Source of the DNA: Achromobacter denitrificans NBRC 15125
GTDB lineage: Bacteria; Pseudomonadota; Gammaproteobacteria; Burkholderiales; Burkholderiaceae_B
Direction: 5' to 3'
Length of the DNA: 64,000 nt
NCBI RefSeq assembly: GCF_001571365.1
Contig: NZ_BCTQ01000003.1
Location: 1 to 64,000, forward strand
Part shown: piece by piece, positions 33,755-42,563 of the stretch
Position numbering within the stretch: position 1 is the stretch's first letter
Layout: each line of letters begins with the position of its first letter
Notes under the pieces: model-generated
Databases searched by the model: none
Seen by the model: the letters and a program-made list of their open reading frames with translations, nothing else
What the model was told of the DNA's origin: nothing
Made by a program: the position numbers and the translations under genes

Positions 33755-35068
33755 TCAGCGAGCCGGCTGCGGCGCGGCCCCGACTTCCTTGCGGACCTTG
33801 GCCACGTCGGCGGCGCTGACGGCCGCCGCCTTGTTGCCCCAGCTCGACCGCACGAAAGTCACCACGTCGGCCACTTCCTTGTCCGTCATGCGCCAGTCGA
33901 AGCCCGGCATGGCGTACGCGGTCGGCGCCGCCGCGGTTCCCGGCATCTGCGCGCCCTTGAGCACGATATGGATGAGGGATGCCGGATCCGCCGAGTTCAC
34001 CGTGGAGCTGAGCGCCAGTTGCGGGAACGTCTCCGAATAGCCCTTGCCGGTGCTGCGGTGGCAGGCCGCGCAGTTGTTGAGGAAGGCCATGGCGCCATCG
34101 CCCTTGTCCTTGCCCGCGCGCAGCGCCTGCGCCACGGAGTCGTCGTAGGCGAGCGCCTGGGTGGCGTCCTTGTTCACCGGCGGCAGGCTCTTCAGGTACG
34201 CCGCGATGGCGTTCACGTCGGCGTCGGACAGGTGCTGCGTGCTGTCGCCCACCACCTGCGCCATGCCGCCGAAGGCCGCGGAATGGCCGTTGCGGCCGGA
34301 CTTCAGGAAAGCCGCGATGTCTTCCTTGCTCCAGCTGCCCAGGCCGTCGGCCATGTCGCCGCGCAGGTTCTTGGCCAGCCAGCCCTCGACCACGCCGCCC
34401 GACAGGAAAGCCGAGCCGTCGGCCGCGGTCAGCGCCTTTTCCTGCAAGGCGAAACCGCGCGGCGTATGGCAGGTGCTGCAATGGCCCAGGCCCTCGACCA
34501 GGTACTGGCCGCGCAGCAGCGCCTCGCGGTCCGCGCCCGTGAGATCGCTGGCCGCGGGGCCGCTCACCGCGTCGGGCGCGAACATCCAGCGCCACACGCC
34601 CAGCGGCCAGCGCATCGACAGCGGCCAGCTGATGTCGGTGTCCTTGTTGGCCTGCTTCACCGGCTGCACGCCATGCATGAAGTAGGCGTACAAGGCCTTC
34701 ACGTCATCGGGCGTGACCTTGGCGTAGGCCGTGTAGGGCATGGCCGGATACAGCGAATGCCCGTCCTTCGCGACGCCGTGGCGCACCGCCCGGTCGAAGT
34801 CCTCGTAGGTGTAGTCGCCGATGCCGGTTTCCTTGTCCGGCGTGATGTTGGTGGAGTAGATCGTGCCCAGCGGCGACTCGATGCCCAGCCCGCCCGCGAA
34901 CGGCTTGCCGTCCTTGGCGGTGTGGCAGGCGATGCAGTCGCCGGCGCGCGACAGGTACTCGCCCTGCTTGATCATCTGCGCATCGGTCGCGGCCGGCGTG
35001 CCGTCGGCCGCCCACGCGGATCCCGCAACCAGGGCGGAGAGCGCCGCAACAATGGTCTGCTTAATCAT
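33755..35068 (-). CDS. Tri-haem cytochrome c subunit of a membrane FAD dehydrogenase
   Basis: Electron-accepting subunit that passes electrons from the FAD subunit to ubiquinone. It has 437 residues: a signal peptide at 1-20 (VAALSALVAGSAWA-A) and three CxxCH haem sites, C45-C48-H49, C197-C200-H201 and C333-C336-H337. Met ligands are plausible (e.g. YPAMPYTAY). The length and three haems fit the cytochrome subunit of gluconate/alcohol/sorbose dehydrogenases. It is the third gene of the operon, 12 nt after the GMC subunit, and ends before a strong terminator. Confidence 0.94.
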   Translation of the reverse strand: MIKQTIVAALSALVAGSAWAADGTPAATDAQMIKQGEYLSRAGDCIACHTAKDGKPFAGGLGIESPLGTIYSTNITPDKETGIGDYTYEDFDRAVRHGVAKDGHSLYPAMPYTAYAKVTPDDVKALYAYFMHGVQPVKQANKDTDISWPLSMRWPLGVWRWMFAPDAVSGPAASDLTGADREALLRGQYLVEGLGHCSTCHTPRGFALQEKALTAADGSAFLSGGVVEGWLAKNLRGDMADGLGSWSKEDIAAFLKSGRNGHSAAFGGMAQVVGDSTQHLSDADVNAIAAYLKSLPPVNKDATQALAYDDSVAQALRAGKDKGDGAMAFLNNCAACHRSTGKGYSETFPQLALSSTVNSADPASLIHIVLKGAQMPGTAAAPTAYAMPGFDWRMTDKEVADVVTFVRSSWGNKAAAVSAADVAKVRKEVGAAPQPAR

Positions 35069-35080
35069 TGTTCCGTCTCC

Positions 35081-36856
35081 TTACGCCTGGACCAGCGGGC
35101 CGGGGTTCTTCAGGTACTGGTCGCGGATCGCCTGCGCGGCCCAGAAAGCCAGCGCGCCGACCAGGCCGGTCGGGTTGTAGCCCATGTTCTGCGGGAACAC
35201 GCAGGCCCCCATCACGAACACATTGGACACGTCCCAGCTCTGCAGGTACTTGTTGACCACGCTTTCCTTCGGGTTGGCGCCCATGATGGCCCCGCCCGTG
35301 TTGTGCGTGCTCTGGTAGACGCGCGTGTCGTAGCGCGCGCCCTTCTTGCGCACGGCCACGAAGTGCTTCTCCGGCTTCATGGCCTTCGCCACTTCCTCCA
35401 TGCGCTTGCCCATATGGCCCAGCATGTCGAACTCGTTGTCGTGCCAGTCGAAGGTCATGCGCAGCAAGGGCTGGCCGAAGCTGTCCTTGTAGGTCGGGTC
35501 CAGCGAGAGGTACGCGTCGCGGTACGACATCACCGAACCGGAAATGCCGATGGTCATATAGCGCTGGTAGGCGTCCTGCACGCCCGCCTTCCACGCGGTG
35601 CCCCAGCTGGGCGTGCCCGGCGTGGTGGGCGTCTGCTTGATGGGTCGCCCGCCGTAGCGCACGTGGCGGATGCTGGCCCCGCCCAGGAAGCCCAGGGGGC
35701 CGTGGTCGAACTGGTCGCCGTTCAGGTCGTCCATGCCCACGCCGCCGGCGCCCGTGCCCACGAAGGGATTGAGCTGGGTGCCCTTGGGCAGCAGCACGTT
35801 CACCGCGCCGTTCATCTGGTAGGCGTAGTTCTTGCCGACCACGCCCTCGTTGGTCTTGGGATCGTAGGGCTTGCCGATGCCCGAGAGCAGCAGCAGGCGC
35901 ACGTTGTGCATCTGGTAGGCGGACAGGATCACCAGGTCGGCGGGCTGATCGACCTCGCGGCCCTGCGCGTCGATGTAGGTCACGCCGACGGCCTTCTTGC
36001 CGGTCGAATCCAGGTTGACGCGGATCACGTGCGATTGCGTGCGCAGTTCGAAGTTGGGCTTCTTCAGCAGCACCGGCAGGATGGTCGTCTGCGGCGAGGC
36101 CTTCGAATACATGTAGCAGCCGTAGTTCTCGCAGAAGCCGCAGAAATTACAGGGGCCCAGGCGCACGCCGTACGGGTTGGTGTACGGGCCGGACGCATTG
36201 GCCGCGGGCGCCGGATAGGGATGGAAGCCCACCTCGCGCGCCGCCTTGTCGAACAGCTGCGCGCCGTAGGTGGTGGTGAGCGGCGGCAGCGGGAACTCCC
36301 TGCTGCGCTTGCCTTCCAGCGGGTTGCCGCCTTCCACGATCTTGCCGTTCAGGTTGCCGGCCTTGCCCGACGTGCCGCAGACGTACTCGAACTTGCTGAA
36401 GTACGGCTCCAGCTCGTCGTAGGTGACGCCGAAATCCTGGATGGTCATGCCTTCGGGAATGAAGTCCTTGCCGTAGCGCGTCTCGTAGCGCGTGCGCAGT
36501 TCCAGCTCCTCCGGCAGCACGCGGTAATGCATGCCGTTCCAGTGGAAGCCCGCCCCGCCCACGCCGGTGCCCAGCAGGAACGAACCGTTCTGGCGGTAAG
36601 GCACGGCCACGTCGTCCACGCCGTGGCGTATGGTCACGGTTTCCTTGGAGAGATCCTGGAACAGCTTGCCGCGCACGGAATAGGCAAGCTCGTCGATCAC
36701 CTTCGGGTACTCGGCGTCCTTGGGCGTGTCCTGCATGCCGCCGCGCTCCAGCGCAAGCACGTGCAGGCCGGCCTCGGTCAGCTCCTGGCCCAGGATCGCG
36801 CCGGTCCAGCCGAACCCGACCAGCACCGCATCAACTTTCTCTTTTTTGATCGCCAT
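35081..36856 (-). CDS. GMC-family FAD dehydrogenase large subunit (gluconate 2-dehydrogenase-like)
   Basis: Catalytic flavoprotein, 591 residues, oxidising a sugar acid, polyol or alcohol in the periplasm. The N-terminal FAD motif is DAVLVGFGWTGAILGQELTEAG, directly at the start with no own signal. It probably travels with the gamma chain's Tat signal, as known for this family. A Cys-rich segment NFCGFCENYGCYMYS (nt ~36108-36150) could bind an Fe-S cluster as in FAD-glucose dehydrogenase. The C-terminal active-site region has STHNTGGAIMGANP (His-Asn) and DVSNVFVMGACVFPQNMGYNPTGLVGALAFWAA. It lies 3 nt after the gamma gene. Substrate is not fixed by sequence. Confidence 0.93.
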   Translation of the reverse strand: MAIKKEKVDAVLVGFGWTGAILGQELTEAGLHVLALERGGMQDTPKDAEYPKVIDELAYSVRGKLFQDLSKETVTIRHGVDDVAVPYRQNGSFLLGTGVGGAGFHWNGMHYRVLPEELELRTRYETRYGKDFIPEGMTIQDFGVTYDELEPYFSKFEYVCGTSGKAGNLNGKIVEGGNPLEGKRSREFPLPPLTTTYGAQLFDKAAREVGFHPYPAPAANASGPYTNPYGVRLGPCNFCGFCENYGCYMYSKASPQTTILPVLLKKPNFELRTQSHVIRVNLDSTGKKAVGVTYIDAQGREVDQPADLVILSAYQMHNVRLLLLSGIGKPYDPKTNEGVVGKNYAYQMNGAVNVLLPKGTQLNPFVGTGAGGVGMDDLNGDQFDHGPLGFLGGASIRHVRYGGRPIKQTPTTPGTPSWGTAWKAGVQDAYQRYMTIGISGSVMSYRDAYLSLDPTYKDSFGQPLLRMTFDWHDNEFDMLGHMGKRMEEVAKAMKPEKHFVAVRKKGARYDTRVYQSTHNTGGAIMGANPKESVVNKYLQSWDVSNVFVMGACVFPQNMGYNPTGLVGALAFWAAQAIRDQYLKNPGPLVQA

Positions 36857-36859
36857 GGC

Positions 36860-37573
36860 TCAGCCCTTCTCCCCAGAGATCGACACCGGACCGTAGGGGT
36901 ACTTCACGTTGGGCTGATCCGCCCAGTCCATGTAGTCGGCGCGCGCGCCGGGGAAGCCCACCATCTTCCAGCCCACCATGTTCTTGTTGCCGCCATAGAT
37001 CGGATCGGCGAAGAACCCTTCCTTGGTGTTCGACAGCAGGAAGCTGAAGAACGTCCGCGAGGGCACGGTGTCGAATTCGATCTTGCCGCCCTGCAGGTCC
37101 TTCAGGATCTGCTCCTGCAAGGGCTTGTCGAGGTCCGCGTAGACCTTGCCGTGCGTCTTCATGCACCAGAGATCGCAGGCTTCGATGCCGTTGCGGTAGA
37201 CCTGGCGCGGGTTCTGGTTCAGCTGATAACCCAGTTCGGGCACCACCTCGGGATGGAACGGCCCCTGCATGTACCAGAGCTTGCCGTGGCCGAAAGGCGT
37301 TTCCATCTGGCGGTCGATGAACTCGGGCACGCCGGCCTCGATGGCGCCGGGACCGTACTCGTCGGCGGGAATCAGGTGATCCACCGCCGCGACGATGAAG
37401 GCCCATTCGGCCTTCGTGAAATAAGTGGGTTCATAAGGCTTGGCCGGGCGCGCGGCGGCGCTTTCCGTTCCGTTGGTACAGCCGGTGGTCATTGCGCCCA
37501 CCGCCAACGTCGACGCCGGCACGATTGCCAACGCCTGCAGAAACCGCCTGCGCGGCTTTGCGTCTTCTGTCAT
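36860..37573 (-). CDS. Gamma (small) chain of the membrane FAD dehydrogenase, Tat-exported
   Basis: Gluconate 2-dehydrogenase subunit 3 family, 237 residues from the ATG at 37573, chosen because GGAG lies 6 nt upstream; ATGs at 37579 and 37621 fit worse. Twin-arginine signal: PRRRFLQALAIVPASTLAVGAMTTGC, with a Cys that could also be lipidated (TTGC). The mature part has YEPTYFTKAEWAFIVAAVDHLIPADEYGPGAIEAGVPEFIDRQ, the family hallmark. It is needed for assembly and export of the FAD subunit. First gene of the gamma-GMC-cytochrome operon. Confidence 0.92.
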   Translation of the reverse strand: MTEDAKPRRRFLQALAIVPASTLAVGAMTTGCTNGTESAAARPAKPYEPTYFTKAEWAFIVAAVDHLIPADEYGPGAIEAGVPEFIDRQMETPFGHGKLWYMQGPFHPEVVPELGYQLNQNPRQVYRNGIEACDLWCMKTHGKVYADLDKPLQEQILKDLQGGKIEFDTVPSRTFFSFLLSNTKEGFFADPIYGGNKNMVGWKMVGFPGARADYMDWADQPNVKYPYGPVSISGEKG

Positions 37574-38108
37574 AGACATCTCCGTGAATACTCCAAGTTG
37601 CCCTAGCGCGCGAGCGAACATGACCTGGAAACACGAACCGCCGAGCTAGTGACAACACGCTCTTCGCTTGCAGAAAAACGACCGCTTCCGTGAAAAGGGA
37701 CACAAGAAGCGGTGCCGCCATTATGCGCTTTTTGGAGCAACTGATACGCTCACTTGACCATATCAGACAGATTTTCTTGACATGAAAATATCTTTTGCTT
37801 TAAGGACTACGTAAGCGGTCCTGGACGGTGGGTCTTGGCTGACATGGCGATGAACGATCAGGGCCACCGATGGCCTGATGGGGAGCCCGCGCGGTGCCAT
37901 CGCGAGGCGCAGCCGGGCCTCGTCCGGGCCCTCGCATCCAGCGCGGCGCACGTCATCCGGCGCCTGCCCGATGGCAGGAGGCGATCCTTCCGAAGCGCGC
38001 AAATGCGGGGCCGAACGCATTAACAACGCTAATAGGACGCTCTGTTAATTTAATTAGTCCTGCCTCCCTCCGACACTTACAGTGTCATCGATTCATGGGA
38101 GGGAACAC
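37574..38108. other. Divergent intergenic region with two promoters' worth of AT-rich DNA
   Basis: 535 nt without a supported gene, between the FAD-dehydrogenase operon (-) and the M20 amidohydrolase (+). AT-rich stretches near 37720-37815 and 38015-38060 contrast with the flanks and probably hold the two divergent promoters. The part at 37840-38000 is GC-rich and has short open frames on both strands, but none has a ribosome site or recognisable protein content. No transposon end or RNA gene was seen. Confidence 0.5.
38072..38086. promoter_or_regulatory. Palindrome upstream of the M20 amidohydrolase
   Basis: GACACT-TAC-AGTGTC, perfect 6-bp arms with a 3-nt spacer, ends 22 nt before the GTG start at 38109. 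It could be an operator for a repressor, such as the nearby IclR protein, but no second copy was found. Confidence 0.35.
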
Positions 38109-39320
38109 GTGTCGCAGCACCAAGAACCCACAAGCCGGACGCTGGACATCCTGTCCGCCTTGATCGCCTTTCCCACCGTCAGCCGGGACTCGAACCTGGG
38201 CCTGATCGAATGGGTGCGCGACAGCCTGCGCAGGCAGGGCATCGGCGCGCGCCTCAGCTACGATGCCACCGGCGCCAAGGCCAATCTGTTCGCCACCATC
38301 GGGCCCGACCTGCCCGGCGGCATCGTGCTGTCGGGACACACCGACGTGGTGCCCGTCGACGGCCAGGACTGGAGCAGCGATCCGTTCAAGGCGCGCATCG
38401 CCGGCGGCCGCCTCTACGGCCGCGGCGCCTGCGACATGAAGGGATTCCTCGCGGCCGTGCTTGCGTCCGTCGACCGCCTCGCGGCGGCGGACCTGCGTCG
38501 TCCGGTCCACCTGGCCTTCACCTATGACGAAGAAGTCGGCTGCAAAGGCGTCAGGACGCTGCTGGCCGACCTCCAGGCCGCGCGGATCGCGCCCGCGGCC
38601 TGTATCGTGGGCGAGCCCACCGAGATGCAGGTCGTGACGGCCCACAAGGGCAGCCGCAACTACCGCTGCTGCGTCCGCGGCAAGGAGGCCCACGCCTCGC
38701 GCACGCAGGACGGCGTCAATGCCATCGAATACGCCGCGCGCCTCATCGGCCACATCCAGGACCTCGCCGACGAATACGCCGAGGCGCCGCGCCCGGACAG
38801 CGCCTTCGACACGCCTTACGACACCCTGCAGACCGCCCTCGTCACCGGCGGGCTGGCGCGCAACATCGTGCCGCGCGACTGCGAATTCATCTTCGGCTAC
38901 CGCTACCTGCCCGACAGCGACCCCGACCGCATCGTCGGCAGCATCCAGGACTACGCCCGCGACCAGGTGCTGCCGCGCATGCGCAGGCGGCACGCGGCGG
39001 CCGACATTCTGTTCGAAAAGCAATCCGACAATCCCGCGCTGCGCCCCGGCCCCAACGCCGCCATCGCCCGCTTCGTCATGGGCCTGTCCGGCGCCGGACA
39101 CGCCGGCCCGCACGTCAGCTACATGACGGAAGGTGGGCTCTACCAGCAGGCCGGCGTCGCTTCCGTGATCTGCGGGCCGGGCAGCATCGAGCAGGCCCAC
39201 CGGCCGGACGAATACGTGGAACTGAGCCAGCTCGCGCGCTGCGAAACCATGATCGCCGCGCTGTGCGAGCACGCCGCCGAATTCCAGACCGATACGGAAA
39301 CGACAGGAGAAGCCCGATGA
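38109..39320 (+). CDS. M20-family amidohydrolase (acetylornithine deacetylase/ArgE-like)
   Basis: Zinc-dependent deacylase, 403 residues from GTG 38109, with GGGAGGG just upstream (38097-38103). Metal and catalytic residues are in order: His77-x-Asp79 (SGHTDVVPV), Asp109 (GRGACDMKG), Glu141-Glu142 (YDEEVGCKG), Glu in VGEPTEM and a C-terminal His (EQAHRPDEYV). The dimerisation domain has AHKGSRNYRCCVRGKEAHAS. Given its partner, a Bug binding protein sharing an ATGA overlap, it more likely works on an imported N-acyl amino acid than in arginine biosynthesis (inference). Confidence 0.92.
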   Translation: MSQHQEPTSRTLDILSALIAFPTVSRDSNLGLIEWVRDSLRRQGIGARLSYDATGAKANLFATIGPDLPGGIVLSGHTDVVPVDGQDWSSDPFKARIAGGRLYGRGACDMKGFLAAVLASVDRLAAADLRRPVHLAFTYDEEVGCKGVRTLLADLQAARIAPAACIVGEPTEMQVVTAHKGSRNYRCCVRGKEAHASRTQDGVNAIEYAARLIGHIQDLADEYAEAPRPDSAFDTPYDTLQTALVTGGLARNIVPRDCEFIFGYRYLPDSDPDRIVGSIQDYARDQVLPRMRRRHAAADILFEKQSDNPALRPGPNAAIARFVMGLSGAGHAGPHVSYMTEGGLYQQAGVASVICGPGSIEQAHRPDEYVELSQLARCETMIAALCEHAAEFQTDTETTGEAR

Positions 39321-40327
39321 TCCCCCAAGCCACCGGCGCGCTGCGCCGCGCGCCGGCCGCCCTCATGGCCGCGCTGCTGTTCCCCTTGTGCGCGCAGGCG
39401 CAAACGCAGGCGCCCGCGCCGCTCAAGGACTACCCGCGGCAAGCCATCACGCTGATATCGCCCTTCCCGCCCGGCGGCGGCAACGACGGCGTCGCCCGCC
39501 TGCTGGCCAACGAGCTGGGCCGCATCACCGGCCAGTCCGTGGTGGTCGAGAACCGGTCCGGCGCCGGCGGCAACATGGGCACGGCGGCCGTGGCCCGCGC
39601 CAAGCCCGACGGCTATACCCTGGTGCTGTCGCAGAACAGCGTGATGGCGGTGAACCCCGCCATCTACAAGAACACCGGCTTCGACGCGCTGAAGGACTTC
39701 ACCCCCGTGTCGCAGATCACCTCGGCCCCGCTCGCGCTCGTCGTGCGCAAGGAAAGCCCCTACCTCACGCTGGCCGACTACCTGAACGACGCCCGGGCCC
39801 GGCCCGGCGCCGTCACTTACGCCACGCCCGGCAACGGCACGCTGTCGCACCTGACCGGCGTGCTGCTGGCGCGGCAGAAAGACCTGTCGCTCGTGCACGT
39901 GCCGTACCGGGGCGCAGGCCCTGCCGTCAACGACCTGCTCGGGGGCACGGTGGACATGCTGATCACCTCGCCTCCCTCGGTCGAGTCCCTGGTCACCGGC
40001 GGCAAGCTGCGCGTGCTGGGCGTCACCCACGAAAGCCGCATCGGCGCGTTCGAGCAGGCGCCCACGCTGGCCGGACAGGGCATCGCCGACGTCTCCATCG
40101 AAGGCTGGTACGGCGTGTTCGCGCCCGCCGGCACGCCGCCCGAACGCGTGGCGTACCTGGCCGCCGCGATCAGCCAGGCGGCGCGCGCGCCGGCCGTGCT
40201 CGACAAGATCCGCCAGGACGGCGCCGAAGTCGTCGCCAGCGAACCCGCCGCGTTCGCCCGCAAGCTGCAAGACGAAACGACCTACTGGGCCGGCGTCGTC
40301 AAGACGGCGAAGCTGGCGGTGGACTAG
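39317..40327 (+). CDS. Bug/TctC-family substrate-binding protein
   Basis: Periplasmic receptor, 336 residues from ATG 39317, which overlaps the amidohydrolase stop (ATGA) and has GGAG upstream. Signal peptide RRAPAALMAALLFPLCAQAQ; then family motifs YPRQAITLISPFPPGGGNDGVARLL, VVVENRSGAGGNMG, KPDGYTLVLSQNS and VHVPYRGAGPAVNDLLGG. Translational coupling with the M20 enzyme argues that it captures that enzyme's substrate. Convergent with the IclR gene 7 nt downstream. Confidence 0.93.
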   Translation: MIPQATGALRRAPAALMAALLFPLCAQAQTQAPAPLKDYPRQAITLISPFPPGGGNDGVARLLANELGRITGQSVVVENRSGAGGNMGTAAVARAKPDGYTLVLSQNSVMAVNPAIYKNTGFDALKDFTPVSQITSAPLALVVRKESPYLTLADYLNDARARPGAVTYATPGNGTLSHLTGVLLARQKDLSLVHVPYRGAGPAVNDLLGGTVDMLITSPPSVESLVTGGKLRVLGVTHESRIGAFEQAPTLAGQGIADVSIEGWYGVFAPAGTPPERVAYLAAAISQAARAPAVLDKIRQDGAEVVASEPAAFARKLQDETTYWAGVVKTAKLAVD

Positions 40328-40334
40328 GGCCGTC

Positions 40335-41099
40335 TCAGGCGTGCTTGCTGATCGCCCGGGCCGCCCGGATCACCAGCGGCCCCAGTTCGCTGCGCGCGCG
40401 CTCCAGCGACCAGCGGGGCTTGGGCACCGAGATGTTCAGCGCGCCCATGGGCTGGCCCTGGTCGTCGTGGATGACGGCCGCCACGTTCAGGTCACCCGGG
40501 TAGAACTCTTCGTCGGCGTAGGCGTACTGGTCCCGCCGCGCTTCATCGATGAAGGCGCGCAGCGTGGCGAGGTCGGTCGTGCTGCGCGGCGTGTGCTTGA
40601 TGCGCGCCACGCCGCGCAGCTTGCGGTCCAGTTCGGCCGGCGGCAGCAGCGCCCACAGGGCGCGGCCCGACGCTGAGGCCACGCAGGGAATGCGCGTGCC
40701 TGCGGGCATGTATTCCGGGATGTGGCGCGCCGGCGCCACGCGCATCACGAACACCATGTTGTCCTGGTCGTCGGGCACGCCCAGGTTCACGATCTCGCCG
40801 CATTCCTGGTTGACCTGGTGCAGCACCGCGTGCGCGTGCTGGAACAGGGGCTGGCGGTAGAGATAGCTGTAGCCCAGCCCGACGGCCTTGACCGTCACGC
40901 TGTAACGCTTGGTGCGCGGATCCCGCCACAGGTAGCCGCCCCGCTCCAGCGTGTGGGCCACGCGCTGCGCCGAGCCCATGGTGATGCCGTTCTCCCGCGC
41001 GATTTCCTGCAGCGTCAGCGAGGCGTGGGCGCGAAAGGACTCCAGCACGGCCAGGCCCTTCTCCAGCGACTGGATCATCAAGGCGGAAGGTTCGGACAT
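40335..41099 (-). CDS. IclR-family transcriptional regulator
   Basis: Regulator of 254 residues from ATG 41099 (GGAG 5 nt upstream; the in-frame start at 41141 adds an unconserved leader). Winged HTH: IQSLEKGLAVLESFRAHASLTLQEIARENGITMGSAQRVAHTLERGGYL. The effector-binding GAF-like domain has GEIVNLGVPDDQDNMVFVMRV, GTRIPCVASASGRALWALLP and DDQGQPMGALNISVP. It is divergent from the oxidase-Bug-GGT operon, with palindromes between, so that operon is the likely target. The M20-Bug pair on its other side is another possible target. Confidence 0.93.
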   Translation of the reverse strand: MSEPSALMIQSLEKGLAVLESFRAHASLTLQEIARENGITMGSAQRVAHTLERGGYLWRDPRTKRYSVTVKAVGLGYSYLYRQPLFQHAHAVLHQVNQECGEIVNLGVPDDQDNMVFVMRVAPARHIPEYMPAGTRIPCVASASGRALWALLPPAELDRKLRGVARIKHTPRSTTDLATLRAFIDEARRDQYAYADEEFYPGDLNVAAVIHDDQGQPMGALNISVPKPRWSLERARSELGPLVIRAARAISKHA

Positions 41100-41185
41100 C
41101 GGCACTCCAAGGGTAGGAACGGGCGCCGCGGCCCCAGGCAAACCCTAGGTGCCCGGGCCGCGGATCGAGCAGTATAAAAACGCTC

Positions 41186-41226
41186 AGAGATATCTCTATC
41201 CGTATTTTGTTATCGCATAGCGATAA
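41186..41226. promoter_or_regulatory. Two palindromes in the IclR / oxidase divergent promoter
   Basis: AGAGATATCTCT (41186-41197) is a perfect 12-bp palindrome. TTATCGC-ATA-GCGATAA (41210-41226) is a perfect 7-bp inverted repeat with a 3-nt spacer. Both lie in the AT-rich centre of the 153-nt divergent region. The second ends 26 nt before the oxidase start and has the size of an IclR-type operator. Confidence 0.5.
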
Positions 41227-41252
41227 AACCATACAAGGGAGTCGCAACGCAA

Positions 41253-42551
41253 GTGCCGACCTCTCCGGATTTGACGCGTTCTTCCCTGCCGTCCGCCCTG
41301 CCCCCGGCGGTCGACGTGGCCATCATCGGCGCCGGCATCATCGGCGTGAGCGCCGCTTACGCGCTGGCCCAGGCCGGCGTGCGCGTGGCGGTCTTCGAAA
41401 AAGGCGCGGTGGCCTGCGAGCAGTCCTCGCGCAACTGGGGATGGGTGCGCACGCTGGGCCGCGAGCTGCCGGAGGTTCCGCTGGCGCTGCGCGCGAACCA
41501 GCTGTGGGGCCAGATCCAGGACCGCATCGACGTGGGCTTTCGCCGCAGCGGCATCCTGTACCTGCAGGAGTCCGACGCCGACGCGGCCGGGCACCAGGCC
41601 TGGATCGACGGCGCCCGCGCCTACGGCATCGACGCCCGGCTGTTGGGCAGCGGCGAGGCCCGCGGCCTGCTGCCGCAAACCGCCCGAAACTGGACCGGGG
41701 CCATGTACAGCGCCAACGACGGCGTGGCCGAACCGCAACTGGCCGCCCCCGCCATCGCCGCGCTGGCGCGCGCCGCGGGCGCGCAGATCCTGGAGGGATG
41801 CGCGGTACGCGGCGTGGAGCTCGCGGCCGGCCGGATATCGGCGGTGGTCACCGAGCGCGGGCGCGTCGCCGCCCAGGCCGTGCTGGTCGCCGCCGGCGCC
41901 TGGTCGCGGCTGTTCTGCGGCAACCTGGGCGCCGATTTCCCTCAACTGAAAGTCCGCGGCTCGGTGCTGCGCACCACGCCCGTCGAGGGCGGGCCGGCCG
42001 CCGCCGTCAACGGCCGCGACTTCACCTGCCGCAAGCGCGCCGACGGCGGCTACACCGTCTCCCAGTTCGGCGCGTCCATGGCCGACGTCGTGCCGGACAG
42101 CTTCCGCCTCATGCGCCATTTCCTGCGCTCCTGGCTGGCCAACCGCGACTTCGTGCGGCTGCGCTTCGGCAAGCGCTTCTTCGAAGAGCTGGGGATGCCG
42201 CGCCATTTCCCGGCGGACCGCGCATCGCCCTTCGAGCGGCATCGGGTGCTGGACCCCCGCCCGTCCGAGCTCGGCATCGAACAGGCCTGGCGCCGGCTGA
42301 CGCATGCGTTTCCCGTATTCGCCCAAGCCAGCATCCTGCAGTCCTGGGCCGGCTACATCGACGTCACCCCGGACGCGATGCCGGTGATGGACGCCGTCCC
42401 GCGCCTGCCCGGCCTCTACCTCGCCTCGGGCTTCTCGGGGCACGGGTTCGGCATCGGCCCCGCCGCGGGCGAGGCCATGGCGCAACTCATCCAGGGCCGG
42501 ACGCCCGCCATCGATCTGCATCCCTTTCGCTATGGCCGCTACGGCTCCTAG
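41253..42551 (+). CDS. FAD-dependent oxidoreductase (DAO/DadA family)
   Basis: Amine or amino-acid oxidase/dehydrogenase, 432 residues, GTG start at 41253 with GGGAG ~14 nt upstream. FAD motif DVAIIGAGIIGVSAAYALAQAG (26-31 GAGIIG) and VAVFEKG; SSRNWGWVRTLGRELPE is the segment next to the flavin in glycine/sarcosine/opine oxidases. C-terminal GLYLASGFSGHGFGIGPAAGEAMAQLI. First gene of an operon with a Bug protein (12 nt downstream) and a gamma-glutamyltransferase. The substrate is likely an N-substituted amino acid or amine (inference). Confidence 0.9.
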   Translation: MPTSPDLTRSSLPSALPPAVDVAIIGAGIIGVSAAYALAQAGVRVAVFEKGAVACEQSSRNWGWVRTLGRELPEVPLALRANQLWGQIQDRIDVGFRRSGILYLQESDADAAGHQAWIDGARAYGIDARLLGSGEARGLLPQTARNWTGAMYSANDGVAEPQLAAPAIAALARAAGAQILEGCAVRGVELAAGRISAVVTERGRVAAQAVLVAAGAWSRLFCGNLGADFPQLKVRGSVLRTTPVEGGPAAAVNGRDFTCRKRADGGYTVSQFGASMADVVPDSFRLMRHFLRSWLANRDFVRLRFGKRFFEELGMPRHFPADRASPFERHRVLDPRPSELGIEQAWRRLTHAFPVFAQASILQSWAGYIDVTPDAMPVMDAVPRLPGLYLASGFSGHGFGIGPAAGEAMAQLIQGRTPAIDLHPFRYGRYGS

Positions 42552-42563
42552 GAGATCTCCCCC

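Noticed and set aside
33968-37606. 1212-residue open frame on the plus strand opposite the FAD-dehydrogenase operon
   Set aside because: Antisense shadow: low-complexity, His/Arg/Val-rich translation with no family motif, whereas the minus strand encodes three recognisable subunits.
37763-38026. 87-residue minus-strand ORF (and plus-strand ORFs) in the 38-kb intergenic region
   Set aside because: No ribosome site, Arg/Pro-rich low-complexity composition, no recognisable content, and overlapping frames on both strands.
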